This document shows positions 1-5,617 of a stretch of DNA of 7,221 nt, piece by piece. Position numbers and translations under genes: made by a program. The DNA comes from Gammaproteobacteria bacterium (GTDB lineage: Bacteria; Pseudomonadota; Gammaproteobacteria; Pseudomonadales; Porticoccaceae), in the NCBI GenBank assembly GCA_006227015.1, contig SBGI01000163.1, positions 1 to 7,221 on the forward strand, written 5' to 3'. Under the pieces are notes generated by a model. That model was not told the origin of the DNA. It did not search any database and was given only the letters and a program-made list of their open reading frames with translations. Every line of letters begins with the position of its first letter. The first letter of the stretch is position 1.

Positions 1-1545
1 CACCTCGATCTCTCGGGTATTGCCGCTAACGTCGAAATCGCGGGTCCGGGTTTTATCAACATTCACCTCTCCGATGAATTCGTCTCTGCACAGCTTGAAC
101 AACTGCGTAACGATCAACACTTGGGCTCAGAAATTCCTGCGTCGCAGACCATTGTCGTGGACTACTCATCACCCAACCTTGCAAAAGAAATGCACGTCGG
201 ACACCTCCGCAGTACCATCATTGGTGACGCTGTGGCTCGTACACTGGAATTTTTGGGTCACCAGGTGATTCGTCAGAACCATATGGGCGATTGGGGCACA
301 CAGTTTGGCATGTTGATCGCCGAGCTGGAGGAACACCTCGGCGAAGGCGAAAGACCCGAGCTGGCACTGGGTGACCTGGAAGTCTTTTACCAACAGGCGA
401 AAAAACACTTTGACGACGACCCGGCTTTTGCAGAAAAAGCCCGCAATTACGTTGTCAAATTGCAATCAGGTGACGAGCACTGCCGTGCATTGTGGCAGCA
501 ATTCATTACCATTTCTGTCGCCCACAGCGAAGCCGTCTACAAGGGTCTGAATGTCACCCTGAAGCACACTGATATTCGCCCGGAAAGTGCTTACAACGAC
601 GACCTGGCCAATGTTGTCGCGGACTTGCAAAAACAGCAACTGGCGGTAGAAGATCAGGGAGCCCAAGTGGTTTTTCTGGAAGAGCTGGCAGATAAAAAAG
701 GCAATCCCAGCCCAGTGATCATTCAGAAGTCCGGTGGCGGCTACCTCTACGCCACGACAGACCTGGCCGCCCTGCGCTTCCGTAGCCATCAATTGCACGC
801 CGACCGTATCCTCTATTTTATTGATGCCCGGCAATCCCTACATATGAAGCAGGTGTTCACACTGGCCAAAAAAGCCGGTTTTGTCGCTGATAATGTATCC
901 CTGGAACACCACCCTTTTGGCACCATGATGGGCAAGGACGGCAAACCGTTTAAAACCCGTAGCGGTGGGACGGTTAAACTTACCGACCTGCTACAGGAAG
1001 CAGTGGAGCGTGCGAGTAAACTGGTAAAAGAAAAGAATCCGCAACTGTCCGATGATGATATAACCCTGATCGGCCGCAAGGTCGGAATCGGCGCTGTAAA
1101 ATATGCAGATCTCAGTAAAACCCGCACCAATGATTATATTTTTGACTGGGATGCGATGCTGAATTTTGAAGGCAACACCGCCCCCTATCTGCAGTATGCC
1201 TATACACGAATTCGCAGTATCTTCCGTCGAGCTGGACTGGATCAGCAGCCTGACAGGGGTCAGATACATATTGCATCACCCCATGAAAAGTCACTGTCCA
1301 TGCAATTACTGCAATTTGGCCAGGTACTCGATCAGTTGGCCCGCGAGGCACATCCCCATGTGTTATGCAATTATTTGTACGAGCTGGCCAGCCACTTCAT
1401 GGCGTTTTATGAGCATTGCCCGATTCTTAAAGAAGACGTCCCAGAACAAACCCGTGAGAGCCGTCTGGCGATTGCTCACCTGACGGCTGAAATCATGTCT
1501 ACAGGGCTTGATTTACTGGGCATTGAAGTGATGGAGCAGATGTAG
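1..1545 (+). CDS. argS: Arginyl-tRNA synthetase, 5'-truncated by the window edge
   Basis: Cytoplasmic class I aminoacyl-tRNA synthetase that charges tRNA-Arg with arginine using ATP. The frame is open from base 1, giving 514 visible residues. Aligned from memory with the 577-residue E. coli enzyme, the first visible residues (HLDLSGIA) match E. coli from about His65, so roughly 64 residues lie outside the window. The visible part holds the end of the N-terminal ArgRS add-on domain ([13 protein letters not shown]), then the catalytic Rossmann core with the HIGH-type motif HVGH at visible residues 65-68 (bases 193-204). The degenerate KMSKS counterpart, KPFKTRSG, is at residues 315-322. The C-terminal DALR anticodon-binding domain starts near residue 392 ([12 protein letters not shown]) and includes the typical FYEHCPIL stretch and the ending GIEVMEQM. 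No internal damage is seen. An ATG-like start at the TTG at base 121 would be an artefact, because conserved domain sequence continues upstream. The next gene begins about 31 bases later on the same strand. No terminator is visible between them. Confidence 0.97.
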   Translation, partial: HLDLSGIAANVEIAGPGFINIHLSDEFVSAQLEQLRNDQHLGSEIPASQTIVVDYSSPNLAKEMHVGHLRSTIIGDAVARTLEFLGHQVIRQNHMGDWGTQFGMLIAELEEHLGEGERPELALGDLEVFYQQAKKHFDDDPAFAEKARNYVVKLQSGDEHCRALWQQFITISVAHSEAVYKGLNVTLKHTDIRPESAYNDDLANVVADLQKQQLAVEDQGAQVVFLEELADKKGNPSPVIIQKSGGGYLYATTDLAALRFRSHQLHADRILYFIDARQSLHMKQVFTLAKKAGFVADNVSLEHHPFGTMMGKDGKPFKTRSGGTVKLTDLLQEAVERASKLVKEKNPQLSDDDITLIGRKVGIGAVKYADLSKTRTNDYIFDWDAMLNFEGNTAPYLQYAYTRIRSIFRRAGLDQQPDRGQIHIASPHEKSLSMQLLQFGQVLDQLAREAHPHVLCNYLYELASHFMAFYEHCPILKEDVPEQTRESRLAIAHLTAEIMSTGLDLLGIEVMEQM

Positions 1546-1576
1546 TCCTGACCAAGGTGCCGGCAATTGTTCGCCA

Positions 1577-2023
1577 ATGGGTTTTGACTCTTTGTGCCGC
1601 TTGTCTAATTCTATGTTCATGAACATAAAAACAGGCACGTCACTTAAGAAGGCCGGGGCTAAACATCACTATTCAGGGACAGATTTCTGGATCAAGCTTA
1701 AACATGCAGCGACAGCTGCAGGAAAGGAGTTGGTAGAAAAAAGCCTCTGGCTTTACTACGCTTCGCACCGACCTGAAACCCCCACTTGGGCAAAAGCCGC
1801 AGTGTACAGTGCACTGGCGTATTTTATTCTTCCCACTGACACCATTCCGGATTTCATACCAGGCACTGGCTACACCGATGACCTGGCCGCGATTTTGGCG
1901 GCAGTCTCAACGATCAGCAGCTATATCGATGACGACGTTAAATCCAGAGCTAGTGAAAAGGTTGCGCACTGGTTTGGCAAGAACGAAACAGGTAAAAAAG
2001 CCCAGCAATCATCCTCCCCCTAA
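1577..2023 (+). CDS. YkvA/DUF1232-family small membrane protein
   Basis: A protein of up to 148 residues with the DUF1232 (YkvA-like) signature, whose biochemical role is not established. The diagnostic stretch runs from about residue 58 to 108: LYYASHRPETPTWAKA, then the hydrophobic YSALAYFILPTDTIPDFIPG, then TGYTDDLAAILAAV, with the hallmark PxDxIPDFxP and GYTDDL motifs. Before it is an amphipathic stretch (FWIKLKHAATAAGKELVEKS) typical of the family, and after it a charged tail ending in KKAQQSSSP. It probably has one or two membrane-embedded hairpin segments. The start is uncertain. ATG codons occur at 1577, 1613 and 1619 and none has a good ribosome-binding site. AAGGTG at 1554-1559 is too far from 1577. 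Starts at 1613 or 1619 would leave all of the conserved domain intact and sit inside a palindrome (separate entry). It lies just behind argS and converges on fumC with a 15-base overlap of coding ends. Confidence 0.85.
   Translation: MGFDSLCRLSNSMFMNIKTGTSLKKAGAKHHYSGTDFWIKLKHAATAAGKELVEKSLWLYYASHRPETPTWAKAAVYSALAYFILPTDTIPDFIPGTGYTDDLAAILAAVSTISSYIDDDVKSRASEKVAHWFGKNETGKKAQQSSSP
1612..1627. promoter_or_regulatory. Perfect 16-base palindrome at the DUF1232 gene start, possible operator
   Basis: TATGTTCATGAACATA is a perfect inverted repeat of two 8-base halves. It contains the candidate start codons at 1613 and 1619. Just upstream, TTGACT at 1584-1589 resembles a -35 box, and 17 bases further AATTCT (1607-1612) is a poor -10 match (three of six). 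If a promoter is there, the palindrome would cover the -10/+1 region, the usual place for a repressor site. Its GTTC...GAAC arrangement is the reverse of the Gram-positive LexA box (GAAC...GTTC), and it is not the CTG-N10-CAG LexA box of gammaproteobacteria. I cannot assign a regulator. It may also simply be coding sequence if the ATG at 1577 is used. Confidence 0.3.
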
Positions 2024-3394
2024 GACATGTTGCCGAATTAATCGGTCAAACTCGGCACCACTCAGAATCTTCTGTGCCTCAAGCACCTGACGGATAGTGA
2101 GATCGTTTGCCTGCGCATACTTGGCAATTTCCGCTGCTTTGTCATAGCCCAGCATTGGTGTCAGCGCCGTCACGATCATCAATGAGTGTTCGACATTCTT
2201 TGCCAACTGCTTTTCATGACAACTCAAATCATTCACACAGTGGCGCACAAAATGTTGCGAGCCGGCAGTAAGCAAATCGATCGCTTCCAGCACATTGCTG
2301 ATGATCAACGGCTTGAACACATTTAACTGCAGATGCGCTTGAGTGCAGGCGAGATTAACGGCACTGTCGAGGCCCATCACCTGGACAGCAATCATGGTAA
2401 TTGATTCGATTTGGGTGGGATTGACCTTACCCGGCATGATCGAACTGCCGGGCTCATTGGCTGGCAGCTGAACTTCCCCCAGCCCCGCCCTGGGACCACT
2501 GGCCAGCATCCGCAGGTTGTTGCCGATAACCAGAATTTCAGCGGCCAGCTGACGCAATGCAGCACTCAACGCCAACAGAGGCCCGTGACTGGAAAGTGCC
2601 GCAAATTTATTGTTCCCAGAGCTCACCGGAAGGCCAGTGAGAAGTTGCAACTGTTCTATGACCGTACACTGCCAACCCTGAGGCGTGTTCAAACCGCTAC
2701 CTACCGCTGTTCCCCCTATAGCCAATGGATACAGTCCCTCTCTGGCCTCTTCGAGCTGCTTGATGGCACCGTCTATCTGGGCCACATAACCGCTGAACTC
2801 CTGCCCCAGTGTCATCGGTGCGGCATCCATCAAATGGGTGCGGCCCACTTTCCATAAAGCTTGAAACTCATCGGATTTCCGCTGCAATGCATCGCGCAGT
2901 TCATTCAAGGCAGGAATCAGTGATCGCTCTACTGCCCATAGAGCAGAAAGGTGCATGGCTGTGGGAAATACATCATTGGATGACTGGGAGCAGTTCACAT
3001 GATCATTGGGGTGAACAGGGTATTTGCTACCACGCTTACCCCCTGCCAACTCGTTGGCGCGGTTGGCTATCACCTCATTCATGTTCATATTGCTTTGGGT
3101 ACCGCTGCCACTTTGCCAGATGGATAGGGGAAACTGTCCATCGTGCTGCCCTGACAGCACCTCATCACAGGCCTGAACAATCAACGCTTTCTGGCGATCA
3201 TCCAGTTGGCCCAGGCGTTCGTTGGCAATGGCAGCAGCTTTTTTAATTGAAGCCAGCGCCTCAATAACAAGCTGGGGCATGGCATCCCCCTGGTGGGGAA
3301 AATTCTCGCTTGCACGCTGGGTTTGGGCGCCCCACAAGGCATCATCAGGAACACTGACCGTCCCCAGAGAATCATTTTCGTCGCGATATTTCAT
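2009..3394 (-). CDS. fumC: Class II fumarate hydratase (fumarase C)
   Basis: Homotetrameric, iron-independent fumarase that interconverts fumarate and L-malate in the TCA cycle, in the cytoplasm. Its 461 residues match the usual 460-467 of the family, and the protein aligns along its whole length with E. coli FumC from memory. Visible motifs include WGAQTQR (21-27), GSGTQSNMNMNE (96-107), the second-site loop HPNDHVN (128-134), SQSSND (136-141), GRTH with the catalytic-region His187, GGTAVGSGLNT (227-237), and the superfamily signature GSSIMPGKVNP (316-326), in which Ser317 corresponds to the catalytic Ser318 of E. coli. The C-terminal domain carries LNVFKP and GYDKAAEIAK. These motifs separate it from argininosuccinate lyase and aspartase. 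The ATG at 3394 has AGGTG (3403-3407) eight bases upstream. It is separated from the upstream prx gene by a terminator, so it probably has its own promoter. Class II fumarases lack the oxidant-sensitive iron-sulfur cluster of class I enzymes, which fits its peroxiredoxin neighbour. Its last 15 bases overlap the end of the DUF1232 gene. Confidence 0.96.
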   Translation of the reverse strand: MKYRDENDSLGTVSVPDDALWGAQTQRASENFPHQGDAMPQLVIEALASIKKAAAIANERLGQLDDRQKALIVQACDEVLSGQHDGQFPLSIWQSGSGTQSNMNMNEVIANRANELAGGKRGSKYPVHPNDHVNCSQSSNDVFPTAMHLSALWAVERSLIPALNELRDALQRKSDEFQALWKVGRTHLMDAAPMTLGQEFSGYVAQIDGAIKQLEEAREGLYPLAIGGTAVGSGLNTPQGWQCTVIEQLQLLTGLPVSSGNNKFAALSSHGPLLALSAALRQLAAEILVIGNNLRMLASGPRAGLGEVQLPANEPGSSIMPGKVNPTQIESITMIAVQVMGLDSAVNLACTQAHLQLNVFKPLIISNVLEAIDLLTAGSQHFVRHCVNDLSCHEKQLAKNVEHSLMIVTALTPMLGYDKAAEIAKYAQANDLTIRQVLEAQKILSGAEFDRLIRQHVLGGG

Positions 3395-3421
3395 GTCTGT
3401 AGCACCTAGTTTCTACCCTTT

Positions 3422-3449
3422 GAAATATTGCGGAGTAACCAACTGTCGA
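3422..3449 (-). promoter_or_regulatory. Candidate fumC promoter
   Basis: On the - strand, TCGACA (3449-3444) matches the sigma-70 -35 consensus at five of six positions. TATTTC lies 16 bases downstream (3427-3422), and the overlapping AATATT (3429-3424) lies 14 bases downstream; both are mediocre -10 boxes. The position, between the prx terminator and the fumC ribosome-binding site, is where a promoter is needed. The -10 is weak, so this is a suggestion only. Confidence 0.3.
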
Positions 3450-3476
3450 GCCTGCAGTAAGCAAGCCCCCGGTCAT

Positions 3477-3514
3477 AAAAAAGGGGAAGAAAGCTGTTTA
3501 CCCTCTTCCCCCTT
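3477..3514 (-). terminator. Rho-independent terminator of the peroxiredoxin gene
   Basis: Read on the - strand, AAGGGGGAAGA (3514-3504) pairs with TCTTCCCCTT (3490-3481), leaving one G unpaired. The loop is 13 bases, and a run of six T residues (3482-3477) overlaps the stem base. It begins four bases after the prx stop codon. It should end transcripts coming from prx and anything upstream that reads through, and so separates fumC from the genes to its right. Confidence 0.85.
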
Positions 3515-3518
3515 CTGC

Positions 3519-4043
3519 TCAGCGGCTTTTCAGGTAATTCAACATAGTGTCCGCATCTGAGACCTCAAAGGGATCGGTCTCACAGTTGTCTTCAAACCCC
3601 GGCTCACAGAATAACTGCTTGATTTCACCGTCCTCCACGTACATGGAGTAACGCCAGCTGCGCTGGCCGAAGCCGAGGTTATTTTTGTCCACGAGCATAC
3701 CCATTTTTCGGGTAAATTCTCCGTTGCCATCCGGCAGCAAGAAGACATTCTTCGCATTCTGGCTTTTGCCCCACTGATACATCACAAAAGCATCGTTCAC
3801 CGAGACGCACACCACGGCATCCACACCCTGGTCTTTGAACTCATCATACAGCTCTTCATAACGAGGCAAATGCGAGGTAGAACAGGTTGGAGTGAATGCA
3901 CCGGGCAAGGAAAATACGATGACATTCTTACCCTTGAAAATGTCGTCTGTGTGTAGGTCCTTCCATTCAAAAGGGTTGGGTCCACCCAATGCTTCATTGC
4001 GTACACGGGTTTTGAAAACGACGTTGGGAACTCTGTTTTGCAT
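3519..4043 (-). CDS. Prx5-like peroxiredoxin (redoxin family), without a glutaredoxin domain
   Basis: Thiol peroxidase that reduces hydrogen peroxide and organic hydroperoxides, in the cytoplasm (no signal peptide). It has 174 residues and a single thioredoxin-fold redoxin domain. The active-site motif PGAFTPTC (47-54) gives Pro47, Thr51 and peroxidatic Cys54, and Arg128 in GQRSWRYSM is the expected catalytic arginine. Other family features are [26 protein letters not shown] and the ending [15 protein letters not shown]. Some bacterial relatives, for example in Haemophilus, carry a C-terminal glutaredoxin domain; here the protein stops at LKSR, so the reductant must come in trans. Cys79, Cys146 and Cys154 are also present. 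Cys154, in EDNCETDPF, is a plausible resolving cysteine, but this is inference. The ATG at 4043 has GGAG (4054-4051) seven bases upstream. It lies 164 bases below the macro gene, behind an AT-rich leader, and is followed at once by a terminator. Confidence 0.94.
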   Translation of the reverse strand: MQNRVPNVVFKTRVRNEALGGPNPFEWKDLHTDDIFKGKNVIVFSLPGAFTPTCSTSHLPRYEELYDEFKDQGVDAVVCVSVNDAFVMYQWGKSQNAKNVFLLPDGNGEFTRKMGMLVDKNNLGFGQRSWRYSMYVEDGEIKQLFCEPGFEDNCETDPFEVSDADTMLNYLKSR

Positions 4044-4086
4044 GTTGTATCTCCGCTTGTGACCTCACGGCCTCGTTAATAATCAA

Positions 4087-4105
4087 GGATCATCATTTGA
4101 TGTCC
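4087..4105. repeat. Short inverted repeat in the peroxiredoxin leader
   Basis: CATCA (4091-4095) and TGATG (4098-4102) form a perfect inverted repeat around TT. It is extended by GGA (4087-4089) and TCC (4103-4105) if one T is bulged. In prx mRNA this could be a small hairpin about 45-60 bases before the start codon; in DNA it could be an operator. No regulator can be named. Confidence 0.35.
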
Positions 4106-4144
4106 TGCTATTGATATCTTAGTAAAGACACCATGATTGTATAA

Positions 4145-4173
4145 ATTAATTATCACCATAATACTGATAGCAA
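4145..4173 (-). promoter_or_regulatory. Candidate peroxiredoxin promoter in an AT-rich leader
   Basis: On the - strand TTGCTA (4173-4168) and ATTAAT (4150-4145) are each four-of-six matches to sigma-70 boxes and are spaced by 17 bases. GATAAT (4154-4149) is a better -10 box but lacks a good -35. The whole 4105-4180 stretch is markedly AT-rich compared with the genes on either side, as expected of a promoter. I looked for the OxyR pattern (ATAG-N7-CTAT repeats) and found only isolated half-sites, so OxyR control is not supported by what is visible. Confidence 0.35.
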
Positions 4174-4207
4174 TAATTAACAGGGCTCATTTGTCCTGGG
4201 CAATCCA

Positions 4208-4732
4208 TCAAACAAGCATTGGCCGGTAATGCTGGGCCATCGCCTCATCGAAACAGCAAAAAACGACACGCTGTAGTGATGAGCCCTTCTGCAATTGTGT
4301 TCGAACTTCAGATACTGCCACTGGTGCCGCCAATTCCGGGGGATATCCATAAACACCACAGCTTATGGCAGGAAACGCGATGCTCGACGCACACAGCTCA
4401 TCGGCCATAGCCATGGCCTGTCGATAACAACTGGCCAACAAGGCTTGCTCTCCACTATGACCACCTCTCCACACAGGGCCCACAGCGTGAAAAATATAAC
4501 TGGCTGGCAGGTTGAATGCCGGCGTCACAACAACCTGACCTGTGGGGCAACCACCCAGTTGCCGACAGGCCTGCTGCAATTCCTCATAACCTGCAGCGCG
4601 ATGAATGGCCCTATCGACACCTCCACCGCCAGCCAAGTGCTCATTGGCGGCATTGACCACGATATCAACACTGATCCGGGTGATATCGGCAACGATGGCT
4701 TCCATATCCACGATAAAATCCTCCCCCGGCAT
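4208..4732 (-). CDS. Macro-domain protein, predicted ADP-ribose / O-acetyl-ADP-ribose hydrolase (MacroD/YmdB-like)
   Basis: A 174-residue single macro domain, predicted to hydrolyse O-acetyl-ADP-ribose or remove mono-ADP-ribose from proteins, in the cytoplasm. Visible family motifs are ADI (15-17, adenine-binding Asp16), VVNAANEHLAGGGGVDRAIHRAAG (25-48), CPTGQVVVT (62-70), YIFHAVGPVW (79-88) and the phosphate loop FPAISCGVYGYP (120-131). Asn30 and Asp40 lie at the spacing of the catalytic Asn/Asp pair of human MacroD1, so activity is plausible. The ATG at 4732 overlaps the mscS stop by one base (TGATG), suggesting translational coupling. A GTG at 4711 or ATG at 4705 are alternatives: the family usually begins right before the xxADIT segment, and a strong GGGGGAGG lies in front of the GTG. 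No terminator is visible after the gene. Which ADP-ribosylated substrate it acts on cannot be told from context. Confidence 0.92.
   Translation of the reverse strand: MPGEDFIVDMEAIVADITRISVDIVVNAANEHLAGGGGVDRAIHRAAGYEELQQACRQLGGCPTGQVVVTPAFNLPASYIFHAVGPVWRGGHSGEQALLASCYRQAMAMADELCASSIAFPAISCGVYGYPPELAAPVAVSEVRTQLQKGSSLQRVVFCCFDEAMAQHYRPMLV
4709..4727 (-). promoter_or_regulatory. Strong internal ribosome-binding site near the macro gene start
   Basis: GGGGGAGG (4727-4720, - strand) lies inside the first codons of the longest macro reading frame and is eight bases from an in-frame GTG (4711-4709). The ATG at 4732 itself has only GGGAGG (4754-4749), 16 bases away, which is longer than usual. 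Initiation may therefore be at the GTG (seven residues shorter), or the distal ATG may rely on coupling with the mscS stop codon. Confidence 0.45.
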
Positions 4733-5559
4733 CAGCGCTGGGGATTGCCTCCCTTGATATGAACGTCTCTCTGTGGGAATGGGATGGTGATACCCTCACG
4801 ATCAAAGGCCAGTTTCAGGTCCTCCATAGTGCCGAAGTAGACTTCAAAATAATCCTTGGAAACACACCATGGGCGTACCAGCAAATTGATTGAGCTGTCA
4901 GCATGGGCGCTAACAAAAACATCCGGTGCCGGCGTTTTAAGAATCTTCGGGTTCGCCTCCAATACCTGCCTGATGACACTTTTGGCCTTAAGGACGTCGT
5001 CCTCATAACTGATACCAAATGTCATGTCGACCCTGCGTGTAGGCTCGCAAAAGATATTTTTCAGACAGCCATTGGAAAGAATGCCGTTGGGGATAACCAC
5101 CACTTCGTTATCCCGCGTTTTCAGGATGGTGTTGAAAATCTGTATCTCTTCCACCAGTCCACGGTAACCCTGTGCCTCGATTTCGTCCCCGGCTTTGAAC
5201 GGTTTGAAAAACAGTATCAACACACCCCCGGCAAAATTGGCGAGACTTCCCTGCAACGCCAGTCCCACAGCCAGACCAGCCGCACCCAGCAGAGCGATGA
5301 GTGATGCGGTCTCCACCCCCACCATGGAGGCCACAATAACCAGTAACACACCCTTCAAGAGAATATTGGTAAAACTGTGAAAAAACGTACGCAGGGTTTT
5401 TTCTGCTTCGCTTCTCAACAGTGCGCGGTCCAGGAAGTAGAGTATTCGGCCTATCAGCCACCAACCCACACCCAGCACCACCAGCGCCAGTAACAATTTG
5501 CCACCATATGCCACCAGCAACGTAGATAAGGTGTCTGTGAATGTCTGATTTTTTTCCAT
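4732..5559 (-). CDS. mscS: Small-conductance mechanosensitive channel, MscS family
   Basis: Homoheptameric inner-membrane channel that opens under membrane tension and releases solutes during hypo-osmotic shock. It has 275 residues (E. coli MscS 286) and aligns along its full length from memory. There are three membrane helices: TM1 about 18-42, TM2 about 62-82, and pore-lining TM3 about 85-118 with GAAGLAVGLALQGSLANFAGG. Leu96 and Leu100 correspond to the E. coli gate residues Leu105 and Leu109, and Gly104 to the hinge Gly113. The cytoplasmic part carries the beta domain (FFKPFKAGDEIEAQGYRGLVEEIQIF, VVVIPNG) and the C-terminal alpha/beta vestibule (SSINLLVRPW, AFDREGITIPFPQRDVHI). It is a minimal channel with no added sensor domains. 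ATG 5559 has GAGGG (5572-5568) eight bases upstream. It lies 58 bases below putP, and its stop overlaps the macro start. Proline uptake next door suggests a shared osmotic role. Confidence 0.95.
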   Translation of the reverse strand: MEKNQTFTDTLSTLLVAYGGKLLLALVVLGVGWWLIGRILYFLDRALLRSEAEKTLRTFFHSFTNILLKGVLLVIVASMVGVETASLIALLGAAGLAVGLALQGSLANFAGGVLILFFKPFKAGDEIEAQGYRGLVEEIQIFNTILKTRDNEVVVIPNGILSNGCLKNIFCEPTRRVDMTFGISYEDDVLKAKSVIRQVLEANPKILKTPAPDVFVSAHADSSINLLVRPWCVSKDYFEVYFGTMEDLKLAFDREGITIPFPQRDVHIKGGNPQR

Positions 5560-5593
5560 TGAAAATACCCTCTTACACTGTCAACTTGCTGTG

Positions 5594-5614
5594 GTCCGGC
5601 AATTACTTCCGGAC
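5594..5614. repeat. Inverted repeat between putP and mscS
   Basis: GTCCGG (5594-5599) and CCGGAC (5609-5614) form a perfect six-base stem with a nine-base loop, three bases after the putP stop. No T-run follows on the - strand, so it is not a standard terminator. It could be an mRNA-stabilising or attenuating hairpin between two genes of one transcript. Confidence 0.5.
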
Positions 5615-5617
5615 TGA

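Noticed and set aside
121..1545. Complete argS starting at base 121
   Set aside because: The frame is open to base 1, and the residues encoded by 1-120 match the conserved ArgRS N-terminal region, so the gene is cut by the window edge and does not begin here.
1994..1999. Run of six T residues on the - strand just after the fumC stop, as a terminator
   Set aside because: No GC-rich stem precedes it; the purine-rich GGGGGAGG before it has no partner.
2029..2048. Near-palindrome after the DUF1232 stop as a terminator on the + strand
   Set aside because: The stem is short with a bulge (TTGCCGA/TCGGTCAA), lacks a T-run and lies inside fumC coding sequence.
2411..3246. Open frames on the + strand across fumC (and similar frames opposite argS, mscS and putP)
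   Set aside because: They lie opposite strongly conserved genes and show no recognisable domain or coding character; they are shadows of the real frames.
4144..4181. OxyR site upstream of prx
   Set aside because: ATAG at 4167-4170 is followed seven bases later by TAAC instead of CTAT; the four-part pattern is not present.
5579..5584. Perfect -35 hexamer TTGACA on the - strand upstream of mscS
   Set aside because: No acceptable -10 box lies at 15-19 bases; the correct spacing would fall on the mscS start codon, so a promoter here would give no usable leader.
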